Shown here: positions 50,301-59,148 of the stretch, piece after piece | Numbering within the stretch: position 1 is the first letter of the stretch | How the letters are laid out: each line of letters starts with the position of its first letter | Source of the DNA: JBHIYN01 sp041984235 | GTDB lineage: Bacteria > Pseudomonadota > Gammaproteobacteria > Ga0077536 | Reading direction: 5' to 3' | Assembly (NCBI GenBank): GCA_041984235.1 | Contig: JBHIYN010000010.1 | Coordinates: 62,001-126,000 of the forward strand | DNA length: 64,000 nt | Translations under genes and position numbers: made by a program | The notes under the pieces: model-generated | Database searches by the model: none | Told to the model about the DNA's origin: nothing | What the model saw: the letters and a program-made list of their open reading frames with translations, nothing else

Positions 50301-50778
50301 GCCAGCGTTGCAGGCGCTTCTCCAGCAGCGTCTCGCGGCCGTCGGCCACCAGGCAGCCGAGATCCCCGGCCAGGCCGCCCGAAAGCACGATCAGGCCCTC
50401 GAGGGACGCCGGGTCGAGCCAGCGCTCGTCGACCAGTGCAAGACCGCCGCGCTGACCGAAGCGGTAGGCACGGGTCAGCAACTGGCCCAGGTTGCGGTAG
50501 CCTGCCTCGTTCTGGCACAGCGCTACCACGCGGTAGCGTTCCGGCCCTTCGCCCTCGCTCGCGACGGTCAGCTCGGCGCCGGTAATCGGCTTGACGCCGG
50601 CCGCGAGCGCGGCGCGGTAGAACTTGGGCAGGGCGAAGACGTTGCTCTGATCGGTCAGGGCGACGGCCGGCATGCCGAGCTCGGCGACGCGCGCCACCAG
50701 GCGCGGGATGCGCACGATGCCGTCGACCAGCGAGAACTCGCTGTGCAGGTGCAGGTGAACGAAGCGCGGCTCGATCAT
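47305..50778 (-). CDS. dnaE: DNA polymerase III subunit alpha DnaE
   Basis: The 1157-residue replicative polymerase. N-terminal PHP domain (FVHLHLHSEFSLVDGI), palm with the catalytic acids in MPDFDIDFCMDRRDEVI and the GPGRGSGAGSLAAFALGI motif, fingers (YQEQVMQIARVLAGYTLG, GYGFNKSHSAAYALVAYQTAWLK), tandem HhH region, OB fold (IGGLLIGVRVIKTRRGR) and C-terminal clamp-binding region. Length and order are normal. The ATG overlaps the rnhB stop (ATGA). Confidence 0.97.
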   Translation of the reverse strand: MIEPRFVHLHLHSEFSLVDGIVRIPRLVARVAELGMPAVALTDQSNVFALPKFYRAALAAGVKPITGAELTVASEGEGPERYRVVALCQNEAGYRNLGQLLTRAYRFGQRGGLALVDERWLDPASLEGLIVLSGGLAGDLGCLVADGRETLLEKRLQRWLELLGDRYFIEVTRTGREREGRYLDAVLRAAESVDAPLVASNDVRFLGADEFDAHEARVCINQGRALADPRRPHDYSAQQYLRTEDEMCTLFADLPGALANSVNIAVRCNLELEFGTYHLPEYPVGEDLGVDAVLREKTRIGLEQRVSSGVVRRDLADADNRALYQQRLDTELEVITSMGFSGYFLIVADFIEWAKQHDIPVGPGRGSGAGSLAAFALGITELDPIEYGLLFERFLNPERVSMPDFDIDFCMDRRDEVIEYVATRYGRDKVAQIITFGTMAAKAVLRDVGRVLGFPYGFVDQLAKLVPFDPQMTLTRALGEEPALKQRYDDEEDVRSIIDLALQLEGLARNAGRHAGGVVIAPRTLTDFMPLYCEQGSEGLVTQFDMGDVESIGLVKFDFLGLRTLTIIDWAVRDINRVREASGEAPLDMLKIPLDDAATFALVQSARTTAVFQLESRGMKELIKRLRPDSFEDMVALVALFRPGPLQSGMVDDFIDRKHGKAVVKYPHPALEPILKPTYGVILYQEQVMQIARVLAGYTLGAADLLRRAMGKKKPEEMAKQREIFVSGAGENGIAEAEASFIFDLMEKFAGYGFNKSHSAAYALVAYQTAWLKTHYRAAFMAAVLSADMDSTDKVVRLIEECRVLGLTVAPPDVNQCAFRFSVADDETIRYGLGAVKGLGEGVISAMAAEREANGPYRDLVDLCKRNADRRLNRRALEAMIKAGALDCFGQSRPMLMAALERVLQVTEQHVRAQASGQSDLFGLATAAETPDEDPVLDIEAMTQVREWSTEELLACEKETLGLYLSGHPIDRYRAELESFASCSLADLKPGRKRIGGLLIGVRVIKTRRGRMAVATLDDQTARVEVTAYREVFERCMDRLVADQIVVVEGRCDIDEFSGDYSLQCEDVMTLDEARNRLARALVLNVGEKQLGNGFLQTLQEVIGNHRDGACPVAIEYARQSSRARLRLGDDWRVQVNDSLLEGLRQYLGEQSVNIEY

Positions 50779-51362
50779 GCCGGGGCTCCACCGGCAAGCG
50801 CGCGACGCACCGGGGCGAAGCTCTGCCGGTGTGCCGGGCTGGCGCCGTTGTCACGCAGGGCGCGCAGGTGATCGCGGGTCGGATAACCCTTGTGACGGTC
50901 GAAACCGTAGAGCGGGAAGCGCAGGTGCAGCTCGGTCATGATGCGATCGCGGCAGACCTTTGCCACGATCGAGGCCGCGCTGATTGCCGCCTCGCTGGCG
51001 TCGCCGCCGACCAGCGCCTGCGCCGGGCAGTCCAGCGCCGGACAGAATCGACCGTCGACCAGCGCCAGGTCGGGGATTACCTCCAGCGCCGACACGGCAC
51101 GCTGCATCGCGAGCAGCGTCGCATGGTGAATGTTGAGACGGTCGATTTCGGCCACGTCGGCAATGCCCACGCCAACCCCCGACGCGTCGCGGGTTATGCG
51201 GATGTAAAGCTGCTCGCGCCGTGCGGCGGAGAGGGCCTTGGAGTCGTCCAGGCCGTCGACCTCGCAGCGGCCCAGGATCACCGCGGCGGCCACGACCGGC
51301 CCGGCCAGCGGTCCGCGGCCCGCTTCATCGACACCGGCCACGCGCCGACCGCTCCCGCTCAC
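50775..51362 (-). CDS. rnhB: Ribonuclease HII RnhB
   Basis: A 195-residue enzyme removing misincorporated ribonucleotides and RNA from DNA hybrids. The active-site motif AGVDEAGRGPLAGPVVAAAV (first catalytic acids) and the later LALVDGRFCP and ASIVAKVCRDRIM segments are intact. A GTG start overlaps the lpxB stop by 4 nt (GTGA), and its own stop overlaps dnaE. Confidence 0.95.
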   Translation of the reverse strand: MSGSGRRVAGVDEAGRGPLAGPVVAAAVILGRCEVDGLDDSKALSAARREQLYIRITRDASGVGVGIADVAEIDRLNIHHATLLAMQRAVSALEVIPDLALVDGRFCPALDCPAQALVGGDASEAAISAASIVAKVCRDRIMTELHLRFPLYGFDRHKGYPTRDHLRALRDNGASPAHRQSFAPVRRALAGGAPA

Positions 51363-52537
51363 CCCGCGTGGCCCGCCAGCTCGAGCACGCTGCGCGCGGC
51401 GCAGGCGGCCGCGTCACGCCGCAGGGTGCGATGGATCTCGCGGCTGCGCGCGCGGTAAGCCGCGCACCGCGCCTCGTCGTCGAGCCAGGCGGCGGCGGCC
51501 GCGGCGAGCGCGGCAGGGGTCATGGCCTGTTGCAGCAGCTCCGGCACCAGATCCTCACCGGTCAGGATGTTCGGCAGCGCGATGCGGGGGATCCTGACCA
51601 TGCGTCTGATTATATGGTAGCTGAGCGGGGCAAGCCGGTAACCGACCACCACCGGGGTGGCGCACAACAGCGCCTCCAGCGTCACCGTGCCGGATGCCGC
51701 CAGCGCCACGTCGGCAGCGCTCAGAACCTCGCCGGACCGCCCGCTGAACACGCGGCAGGGCAAGCCCCGAAAAGCCTCGCGCAGGCGCCCGGCGTCGTGC
51801 TCGCGCGCGGCGCAGGCGATGAACTCGATGCCGGGCCGCTCGCGCCGCAGCAAGGCCGCCGCGGCGGCGAAAGGAGCGGCCAGGCGCGACATCTCCTGGC
51901 CGCGACTGCCGGGCATGAGCGCGATGACCGTGCGTTCGGCAGCGATGTCGAGGACCTGGCGCGCCGCCGCGCGGGCCGGCTCCAGCGGCAGCGCGTCAGC
52001 CAGGGGGTGGCCGACGAACTCGGTCGTCACACCGTAACGGTCGAAGAACGCCGGCTCGAACGGCAGCAGGGCGAGCAGGCGGTCTGCACTCTGTGCCAGG
52101 CGGCGTGCGCGGCCCGGCCGCCACGCCCATGCCTGCGGACATACGTAGTGCACCGTGGCGATACCCCGGGCACGGACACGGCGTTCGAGGCCAAGGTTGA
52201 AGTCGGGCACGTCGATGCCGACCACCGCGTCGGGCGCCAGCGCGACGATCCGCTCGACCAGCCGCCGGCGCAGCCGCAGCAGGCGCGGATAACTGCGCAG
52301 CACCTCGACCAGCCCCATCACCGAGAGCTCCTCGATGTCCGCGAGCGCCTCGCAGCCGGCCGCGGCCATGTGCGGGCCGCGCATGCCGAAGAAGCGGGCG
52401 CCGGGTGCCCGTTCGCGTATCGCCTCGATCAGTGCGCCGCCCAGCCGATCGCCGGACGGCTCGCCGGCAATTATCGCGATACGCGGCGCACACACCGGCG
52501 AACGCGCATCGCCGGCAGCTTCATCGCACGATGCCAC
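51359..52537 (-). CDS. lpxB: Lipid-A-disaccharide synthase LpxB
   Basis: A 392-residue glycosyltransferase joining UDP-2,3-diacylglucosamine and lipid X. The N-terminal IAIIAGEPSGDRLGGALIEAI and the MGLVEVLRSYPRLLRLRRRLVERI region are diagnostic, followed by GIDVPDFNLGLERRVR, YVCPQAWAWRPGR and LMPGSRGQEMSRLAAPF. The GTG at 52537 would overlap lpxA by 17 nt; a GTG at 52495 just before the core is an equally good start. Confidence 0.95.
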   Translation of the reverse strand: MASCDEAAGDARSPVCAPRIAIIAGEPSGDRLGGALIEAIRERAPGARFFGMRGPHMAAAGCEALADIEELSVMGLVEVLRSYPRLLRLRRRLVERIVALAPDAVVGIDVPDFNLGLERRVRARGIATVHYVCPQAWAWRPGRARRLAQSADRLLALLPFEPAFFDRYGVTTEFVGHPLADALPLEPARAAARQVLDIAAERTVIALMPGSRGQEMSRLAAPFAAAAALLRRERPGIEFIACAAREHDAGRLREAFRGLPCRVFSGRSGEVLSAADVALAASGTVTLEALLCATPVVVGYRLAPLSYHIIRRMVRIPRIALPNILTGEDLVPELLQQAMTPAALAAAAAAWLDDEARCAAYRARSREIHRTLRRDAAACAARSVLELAGHAG

Positions 52538-53294
52538 GCGCGGAACTGCGAATGAACTCGAGCATCTGGCGCGCCAGCGGATTGTCCGTGCTTTCCTGCT
52601 CGACCACCGCGGTCGCGTCCTCGAGGCTGCGACCTTCGCGGTAGAGTGCGCGGTAGCAACGTTTCAGCGATGCTATGAGCTCGCTGTCGAAGCCGCGACG
52701 CTTGAGGCCTTCGCGGTTGATGCTGCGCGGCCGCGCCGTGTTGCCGTTGACCATCACGAAAGGCGGCACGTCGCGCACGATGATCGCCGCGATGGCAGAG
52801 AAGCTGCCCTCCCCCATGCGGCAGAACTGGTGCACCCCGGTAAACCCGCCGAGGATGACGTAATCGTGGATCTCGACGTGCCCCGCCAGGGTCGCGTTGT
52901 TGGCGAAGATCGTATGGTTGCCGACCTGGCAATCGTGCGCGATGTGGCAGTAGGCCATGATCCAGTTGTCGTCACCCAGTCGCGTGACCCCGCCGCCGCC
53001 GTGCGTGCCGCGATTGATGGAACTGTACTCGCGCACCGTGTTGCCGTTGCCGATCTCGAGACGCGAATTCTGACCGCGCTCGAACTTCTTGTCCTGCGGA
53101 TCGTCGCCGATCGAGCAGAACGGGTAGAAGTGATTGTTCTCGCCGATGATGCTCGGACCGTTGATCACGCAATGTGCATCAACGCGCGTACCGGGCCCGA
53201 TACGGACGTCGGCGCCGATCACCGTCCAGGGCCCGATCTCCACATCCGGCGCCAGCTCCGCTTTCGGATCGATGCGGGCGGTCGGGTCGATCAA
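52521..53294 (-). CDS. lpxA: UDP-N-acetylglucosamine acyltransferase LpxA
   Basis: A 257-residue left-handed beta-helix enzyme starting lipid A synthesis. Hexapeptide repeats run from the start (IDPTARIDPKAELAPDVEIG) through the catalytic His region IMAYCHIAHDCQVGNHTIFAN and GGFTGVHQFCRMGEGS. The helical tail is KRCYRALYREGRSLEDA. The start codon is TTG, with TTGA overlapping the fabZ stop, so it is coupled to fabZ. Confidence 0.96.
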   Translation of the reverse strand: MIDPTARIDPKAELAPDVEIGPWTVIGADVRIGPGTRVDAHCVINGPSIIGENNHFYPFCSIGDDPQDKKFERGQNSRLEIGNGNTVREYSSINRGTHGGGGVTRLGDDNWIMAYCHIAHDCQVGNHTIFANNATLAGHVEIHDYVILGGFTGVHQFCRMGEGSFSAIAAIIVRDVPPFVMVNGNTARPRSINREGLKRRGFDSELIASLKRCYRALYREGRSLEDATAVVEQESTDNPLARQMLEFIRSSARGIVR

Positions 53295-53740
53295 TGCCCC
53301 GCGGTCCTCTCGGTCGTCATCAGCTCGGCTGTCGCGACCACGACGCCGTCCACCGTCGCGCGCGCGTTGAAGCTGTAGATGCCACGGATCTGGCGTTTCA
53401 GGGTAGCGGTCAAAATGAGCTGGTCGCCGGCATTGACCGGACGCTTGAAGCGCGCCTTGTCGATGCCCACGAGGTAGTAGACGTTTCCTGCGTCGCCGCG
53501 CGCCTGGTTGGAGTAAAACGCGAGCATACCGGTCGCCTGCGCCATCGACTCGATGATCAGCACGCCCGGCATGATCGGATGCCCCGGGAAGTGCCCCTGG
53601 AAAAAGGGCTCGTTGATGGTGACGTTCTTGAGCGCGGTGATCGACTCGAACGGCACGTACTCGACAATGCGATCGATGAGCAGAAACGGATACCGGTGCG
53701 GCATCGTCTGCAGAATCTTCTCAATCCCCAGCTCGTCCAT
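53291..53740 (-). CDS. fabZ: 3-hydroxyacyl-ACP dehydratase FabZ
   Basis: A 149-residue hotdog-fold dehydratase. It shows MPHRYPFLLIDRI, the catalytic His loop FFQGHFPGHPIMPGVLIIESMAQATGML, and IDKARFKRPVNAGDQL. The ATG at 53740 has GGAGA upstream; the longer frame overlaps lpxD. Its A is shared with the lpxD TGA, a one-base overlap. Confidence 0.96.
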   Translation of the reverse strand: MDELGIEKILQTMPHRYPFLLIDRIVEYVPFESITALKNVTINEPFFQGHFPGHPIMPGVLIIESMAQATGMLAFYSNQARGDAGNVYYLVGIDKARFKRPVNAGDQLILTATLKRQIRGIYSFNARATVDGVVVATAELMTTERTAGH

Positions 53741-54753
53741 CAGTTCTCTCCTGCCCCTGCGGCGGTCGCCGCGCCGCGCCCCTCGGCGTCCGTGACGACA
53801 CCGCGATGCCCGAATAAACGGCGCCAGCGCGCAACCCTGCGCCACCACAACATGCTCGGCTCGGCGGGCCAGGCCGCAGTATGACTGCTGCCCGGCGCGT
53901 CAATCGACCGACTGACCAGGCTCATCGCGCCGATGGTAACGTCATCGGCAATCCGCACGCCCTCGCCAATTCCGGCCTTGCCACCTATGCGGCAGCGGCG
54001 GCCGACTACGGCGGCCCCGGCAAGGGCGCTGTGCCCGGCCATGGCGGTATGCTCGCCGACCCGCGCATCATGTCCGATCAGTACATGACTGTCGAGCGTA
54101 CAGCCACGCCCGATCAGCGTATCGCCGAACACCCCCGCATGGACGACGACGTGATCGAGCAATTCGACGTCGTCGCCGATGGTGACGCTGCCGAAAACGG
54201 GCATGCGCAGCCACTGCGATCCGTCGCGCACGAAGGCGAAGCCGTCACTGCCCACGGCACAGCCTGCGCCCACTGTAACCCGGTTTCCGAGCTCGGCCAT
54301 CCCCCCGATGACCGCCCCCGCACCGACGCGGCAGAAGGCGCCGATACGTACCCCGGCCTCGATCACGGCGCCGGCGGCAACAACCGTACCCTCACCGATG
54401 CTGACACCGTCCGCGACATGTGTGCCCGCATCGACGCGAGCCGTGTGGTGGACGTGCCCGCCGCAGAGGACCGAACGTGCGCGCCGTACCGGCAGCCAGG
54501 CGCGCAGGCGCGCACACGCGGTAACCACGTCGTCGACCAGGAAAGCGCGTCCGTCAGCGCGCGCGCGGCGGCTGACCACGGCGAGCGCCGGCGATTCGGC
54601 CACCGAGCGCGGGCCGGTCACCCCCTCGAGCTGCAGGGTCACATCGCAAGGCCCCGCGCTCAGGGGCAGGGCCAGCGCGTTGACTTCGCACCCACCGAGG
54701 TGCGCCTCCACGCGCGCCCCCATGCGCCGGGCCAGGGCCGCCAGGGTCAGCAC
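53740..54753 (-). CDS. lpxD: UDP-3-O-acylglucosamine N-acyltransferase LpxD
   Basis: A 337-residue left-handed beta-helix acyltransferase, third step of lipid A synthesis. N-terminal uridine-binding domain, then hexapeptide repeats (GVSIGEGTVVAAGAVIEAG), the conserved GSDGFAFVRDG, the catalytic-His region SHVLIGHDARVGEHTAMAGH and IGGKAGIGEGVRIADD. The C-terminal tail is unusually Ala/Gly-rich. The start appears to be GTG at 54753. skp lies upstream with a gap of about 85 nt. Confidence 0.93.
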   Translation of the reverse strand: MLTLAALARRMGARVEAHLGGCEVNALALPLSAGPCDVTLQLEGVTGPRSVAESPALAVVSRRARADGRAFLVDDVVTACARLRAWLPVRRARSVLCGGHVHHTARVDAGTHVADGVSIGEGTVVAAGAVIEAGVRIGAFCRVGAGAVIGGMAELGNRVTVGAGCAVGSDGFAFVRDGSQWLRMPVFGSVTIGDDVELLDHVVVHAGVFGDTLIGRGCTLDSHVLIGHDARVGEHTAMAGHSALAGAAVVGRRCRIGGKAGIGEGVRIADDVTIGAMSLVSRSIDAPGSSHTAAWPAEPSMLWWRRVARWRRLFGHRGVVTDAEGRGAATAAGAGEN

Positions 54754-54838
54754 GGCAGGCGTCCGCCGCGGCCAGCGGGGCCGCGGCGGCGTACCTGCCG
54801 TAAGGCCACGAGACCGCCTGCGCTAAACGTGCCGGCGA

Positions 54839-55345
54839 CTACTTCTTCAGGCGATCGATGACATCCTGCGTGACATCGACCTTCTCGCTGGCGTAGACCA
54901 CGCCGGTCCCGAGAACCATGTCGAAGCCGCGCTCTTTCGCCAGGGCGACGATCGCCTCGGCAATCTGCTGCTGGATCTTCGCCATTTCCTCGTTGCGTCG
55001 GAAGTTGACGTCTTCCTGAAACTCCTGCGTATCGCGCTTGAGCTCGCGACGCTTGTTGATGATGTCGCGTTCAAGACGCGAGCGCTCGGCCTCGCTCATG
55101 ATGGCGCCATCCTTGGTCAGGCGGTCTTCCATGTCCTTGAGCGATTTCTGTGCCGCGACGAGGTCGCGGTCGCGCGTGGCGAATTCCTTCTCCAGCTTCT
55201 TGCGCGCAACTTCGGCCTGCGGTGCGAGTTCCAGGATCTTGGGCGCGTTGACCACGCCGATCTTGTAATCCTCTGCCACCACCGGTGCCGCTGCGAACAT
55301 GAGGACGAAGGCCAGCAAGCAGAAACGTGTGAATCTTCTGTTCAA
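54839..55345 (-). CDS. skp: Periplasmic chaperone Skp/OmpH
   Basis: A 168-residue exported chaperone escorting outer-membrane proteins to BamA. Signal peptide about 1-24 (FTRFCLLAFVLMFAAAPVVA), then the OmpH fold with long charged helices (VARKKLEKEFATRDRDLVAA, RLERDIINKRRELKRDTQEF). The start is a TTG with GGAG seven bases upstream; an ATG just before it is out of frame. Directly downstream of bamA, as usual. Confidence 0.92.
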   Translation of the reverse strand: MNRRFTRFCLLAFVLMFAAAPVVAEDYKIGVVNAPKILELAPQAEVARKKLEKEFATRDRDLVAAQKSLKDMEDRLTKDGAIMSEAERSRLERDIINKRRELKRDTQEFQEDVNFRRNEEMAKIQQQIAEAIVALAKERGFDMVLGTGVVYASEKVDVTQDVIDRLKK

Positions 55346-55448
55346 TGCATTACTCCAGTGCGTCTTGTAGCGAATGACAGGCGACTTGCCACGCTGAGTC
55401 GCCGGCGCCTGAGCGCCCTTTGCGATAAGGTCGGCACGTCGGTCCGAC

Positions 55449-57740
55449 TCAGAATTGTGTACCGAAATTGAACTGGAAGCGCTGTATCTCGTCACCCTGC
55501 TGGTCGCGGAACGGCTGGGCGAAGCTGACCGAGAGCAGGCCGAAGGGCGACATCCAGATGCCGGAGATGCCGGCTGACATGCGCAGTTCGTCGAGGCTGA
55601 TCTTGTCGTCCGAGGCGTACACGTTGCCGGCATCGACGAAGCCGGACAGGCGTACCGACTTGAAATCCTCGAGGAAAGGCACCGGCAGGATCACCTCGGC
55701 GTTGCCGACGATGGAGACGTTGCCGCCCAGCGCGCGCCCGAAGATGTCTTCCGGACCCAGCGAGCTCTCCTCGTAGCCGCGTACCGTGCGCGGACCGCCG
55801 GCGAAGAAATTCTCGAAGAACGGCAGCTCGGTGGTATCACCGTAGGCATCGCCGTAGCCGATGCTGCCCTTGAGCAGCAGCGTGTAGTTTTTGACCAGTG
55901 GCACGTAGAGCCGCGAATCGTAGTCGACCTTCCAGTAACGCAGGTCGCCGCCCGGCACCGTGGCCTGCGCGCGGATGCGCTGCAGCACGCCGCGGTCGGG
56001 GAAGATGGCGGCGTTGCGCGTATCGTAGGAGAACGAGGTGTTGAGCCGGATCAGGTCGTACTGGTTACCTTCACGCAGCAGGAACAGCAGGATGATGGGA
56101 TCGATAAACCTGGGATCGGTGTTGATCTCGGTCGATTCGTAGCTGACACCGGCATTGACGTAGTGATACTCGGTGATCGGGATACCGAAGCTCATGCCGC
56201 CCGAGACCGTCTTGGTGTCGTAGCGCACGATGTTACGGTTGCCGGCGTCGGTTTCGCTGAAGGTGACGTCGAAACCGCGCGCAACGCCGTCAATCGTCCA
56301 GTAGGGATTCCAGTACCCGAGTCGGAAGGTGCGGTTGATCTCGCTGTTGTTGAACGCGAAGCTCAGGCTCTTGCCGCTGCCGAGGAAGTTGTCCTGCGTG
56401 ACGTTGGTGTTGAAGATGATGCCGGCAGACTGCGAGAAACCGAGACCGAGCAGCAGGTTACCCGAAGGGCGTTCCTTGACGGTGAAGTTGACGTCGACGA
56501 GGTCCGTCGAGCCAGGCACCGCCGGCGTCTCGACGTTGACGTCCTCGAAGTAGCCGAGGCGGCGCAGCCGGACCTTGGAGCGATCGACCTTGGAAGTCGA
56601 GATCCAGCCGCCTTCCATCTGGCGCAGCTCACGCCGCAGCACCTCGTCGCGCGTCTTCGCGTTGCCGAAGAAGTTGACCCGGCGCACGTAGACGCGCTGG
56701 CCCGGATCGACGAAATAGGTAATCGATGCCGTGCGGCTTTCGTCGTCGATGTCCGGGATGGCGTTGACGTTGGCGAAGGCATAGCCCTCGTCGCCGAGCC
56801 GGTCGGTGATGTTCTTGCTCGTCAGGGTCAGCGCCTTGCGCGAAAAAACCATGCCCTTGCGCGTGTAAACCCACTTGAAGAGCTCTTCGGGCTCGAGGAT
56901 CAGCGTGCCGGCCAGCTTGACGTCGCCGACCTTGTAGCGGTCACCTTCGGTCACGTTGATGGTGATGTAGACGTCGGCCTTGTCCGGTGTGATCGAGACC
57001 TGCGTCGAATCGACCGAGAAATTGATGTAGCCGTTGTCGAGATACAGGGAGCGCAGGGTTTCCAGGTCGCCGGACAGCTTCTGCTTCGAGTACTGGTCAT
57101 CCTTGGTAAACCAGCTGATCCAGTTCGGCGTGGTCAGCTCGAAACGGCCGAGGATGTCCTCGTCCGTGAACGCCTCGTTGCCAATCACGTTGATCTGCTT
57201 GATACGCGCGGCTTCGCCTTCGGCGATGGTGAAGGCGATCTCGACCGCCTTGTCGCCGACCGGCACGATCTCGTGCTCGATACGGACGCCATACTTGCCG
57301 TTGGCGTAATACTGGCGGCGCAGCTCCTGCAGCACCCGGTCGAGCTTGGCCTCGTTGAAGACCTCGCCCTTCGCGAAGCCGGTTTCGGCCAGACCTTCGA
57401 TCAGGTCCTCGGTCTTGATCGCCTGGTTGCCTTCGAAGGTGATGTCGGCAATGGTCTCGCGTTCGGCGACCACTACCACCAGCACGTCGCCGTCGCGTTC
57501 CAGGCGCACGTCGCGGAAGAAGCCGGTCTTGAACAGGGCCCTGACCGCGTCCCGCGAGCGCTGGTCATCGACCGCGTCGCCGACGCTGATCGGCAGGTAG
57601 TTGAAGACCGTGCCGGGAGAGATCCGCTCCAGCCCTTCGACACGGATGTCATCGACGATGAAGGACTCGTCCGCCCATGTGCTCGCCGCGAAAGCCAGCA
57701 GCAGGGCGCACAACCAACCTGGGATCGTGGCTCTCGACAT
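55449..57740 (-). CDS. bamA: Outer-membrane assembly factor BamA
   Basis: A 763-residue Omp85 protein. Signal peptide about 1-23, five POTRA domains (first strand FIVDDIRVEGLERISPGTVFNYLP; later YKVGDVKLAGTLILEPEELF and VYVRRVNFFGNAKTRDEVLRRE), then the 16-strand barrel with FFAGGPRTVRGYEESSLGP (the conserved RGY loop). It ends in Phe (FNFGTQF). It is the core of the BAM complex and inserts the porin seen at 23 kb. Confidence 0.97.
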   Translation of the reverse strand: MSRATIPGWLCALLLAFAASTWADESFIVDDIRVEGLERISPGTVFNYLPISVGDAVDDQRSRDAVRALFKTGFFRDVRLERDGDVLVVVVAERETIADITFEGNQAIKTEDLIEGLAETGFAKGEVFNEAKLDRVLQELRRQYYANGKYGVRIEHEIVPVGDKAVEIAFTIAEGEAARIKQINVIGNEAFTDEDILGRFELTTPNWISWFTKDDQYSKQKLSGDLETLRSLYLDNGYINFSVDSTQVSITPDKADVYITINVTEGDRYKVGDVKLAGTLILEPEELFKWVYTRKGMVFSRKALTLTSKNITDRLGDEGYAFANVNAIPDIDDESRTASITYFVDPGQRVYVRRVNFFGNAKTRDEVLRRELRQMEGGWISTSKVDRSKVRLRRLGYFEDVNVETPAVPGSTDLVDVNFTVKERPSGNLLLGLGFSQSAGIIFNTNVTQDNFLGSGKSLSFAFNNSEINRTFRLGYWNPYWTIDGVARGFDVTFSETDAGNRNIVRYDTKTVSGGMSFGIPITEYHYVNAGVSYESTEINTDPRFIDPIILLFLLREGNQYDLIRLNTSFSYDTRNAAIFPDRGVLQRIRAQATVPGGDLRYWKVDYDSRLYVPLVKNYTLLLKGSIGYGDAYGDTTELPFFENFFAGGPRTVRGYEESSLGPEDIFGRALGGNVSIVGNAEVILPVPFLEDFKSVRLSGFVDAGNVYASDDKISLDELRMSAGISGIWMSPFGLLSVSFAQPFRDQQGDEIQRFQFNFGTQF

Positions 57741-57777
57741 AAACCGCTTTTTAGTTATTGAGGTCCGTCACCAGCGT

Positions 57778-59133
57778 TCACATGATGCGCAGGATGTCGT
57801 TGTAGACGGCCAGCCCCATCAGGCTCAACAACATCACCAGCCCGATTTGCTGACCGTAGATCTGTACGGTTTCCGACACCGGGCGACGCGTCACGAATTC
57901 TATCAGGTAATACAGCAGGTGTCCGCCATCGAGCAGCGGGATCGGCAACAGGTTGAGCACACCCAGACTGACACTGACCAGGGCCAGGAACTCGAGGAAG
58001 CGCGCCGCGCCCATCTTCGCCGATTCACCGGCATAGTGCGCGATGCTGATCGGCCCACTGAGATTGTGCACCGAGGCCTGCCCGGTGATCATCTTGCCGA
58101 GGAACTTGAGGGTGGTGACGCTCATGCCGACGGTACGGCTGAAGGCGCCGCTGAGCGCCGCCAGCGGACCGTAGCGCTCGATCCCGGACGGCACCGGCTC
58201 GAACGCTGCCGGAACCCGCACCTCGGCGCCGATGCGGCCAACGACGGCGCCGTCCATGGTCACGGCGGCCGGGGTCAGCTCGAGTTCGATCGGCGCGCCG
58301 TCGCGCTCGACGACCACGCTGATGACACGTGCCGGGTGGGCACGCACGATGTCGACCCATTGCGACCAGGTCTCCACCGCATCGCCGTTGGCCCGCACCA
58401 CGCGATCGCCGGCGCGCATGCCCGCCGCCGCGGCCGGATCGCCCGCCACCACCCGCTCCAGCACCGGGTCGATGCGCGGGCGGCGCGGGCGCACCCCCAT
58501 CTCGGCGAGAAAGTCGCCTTCGCTGATGTCGTCGATCGAGAGCCGGGTGAAATCGAGCGCGGTGCGGAATTCGCCGCCGTCGGCGCGACGCACGACGATA
58601 TCGATGCTGCGTCCGTCGAGGATCGCATCCAGCGACTTGCGGAACACGCCGTCCCAGGTCTGCGTGCGCAGACCGGCGACCTCGACGATCTCCGCGCCGG
58701 CCATGAGCCCCGCACGCTCGGCGATGGAGCCCGGCTCGACTTCGCCGATGAGCGGCCGCGGTCCGCTCACCCCCAGCACCAGGGTCAGCCAGTAGGCGGC
58801 GAAAGCCAGTGCGAAATTGGCCAACGGGCCGGCCACCACCACCGCGATGCGCGTCGCCAGCGGTTTGCGGTTGAAGGCGCGGTCGAGCTCGTGCGCGGCG
58901 ACCTGGCCCTCGCGCTCGTCGAGCATCTTGACGTAGCCGCCGAGCGGTACCGCCGCGACCACGAACTCGGTCTCGCCCCGCTGCCGCCGCCACAGCGGGC
59001 GCCCGAAACCGACGGAAAAGCGCAAGATCTTCACGCCCAGTCGTCGCGCCACCCAGAAATGGCCGTACTCGTGCACGGTCACCAGAATGCCGAGCGCAAT
59101 CACGAACCACAGCAGGGTCTGCACGAATTCCAT
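57778..59133 (-). CDS. rseP: Site-2 protease RseP
   Basis: A 451-residue inner-membrane zinc metalloprotease that cleaves RseA and releases sigma-E. HEYGHFWVARRLGVKILRF holds the HExxH zinc site, two PDZ domains occupy the periplasmic centre (GSIAERAGLMAGAEIVEVAG; DPAAAAGMRAGDRVVRANGD), and LLPIPLLDGGHLLYYLIEF is the LDG motif completing the active site. It sits between dxr and bamA as in E. coli. Confidence 0.96.
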   Translation of the reverse strand: MEFVQTLLWFVIALGILVTVHEYGHFWVARRLGVKILRFSVGFGRPLWRRQRGETEFVVAAVPLGGYVKMLDEREGQVAAHELDRAFNRKPLATRIAVVVAGPLANFALAFAAYWLTLVLGVSGPRPLIGEVEPGSIAERAGLMAGAEIVEVAGLRTQTWDGVFRKSLDAILDGRSIDIVVRRADGGEFRTALDFTRLSIDDISEGDFLAEMGVRPRRPRIDPVLERVVAGDPAAAAGMRAGDRVVRANGDAVETWSQWVDIVRAHPARVISVVVERDGAPIELELTPAAVTMDGAVVGRIGAEVRVPAAFEPVPSGIERYGPLAALSGAFSRTVGMSVTTLKFLGKMITGQASVHNLSGPISIAHYAGESAKMGAARFLEFLALVSVSLGVLNLLPIPLLDGGHLLYYLIEFVTRRPVSETVQIYGQQIGLVMLLSLMGLAVYNDILRIM

Positions 59134-59148
59134 CAGCGTTCGTTCACC

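Noticed and set aside
47875..50871. A 998-codon open frame opposite dnaE
   Set aside because: Antisense shadow of dnaE, with no recognisable motif.
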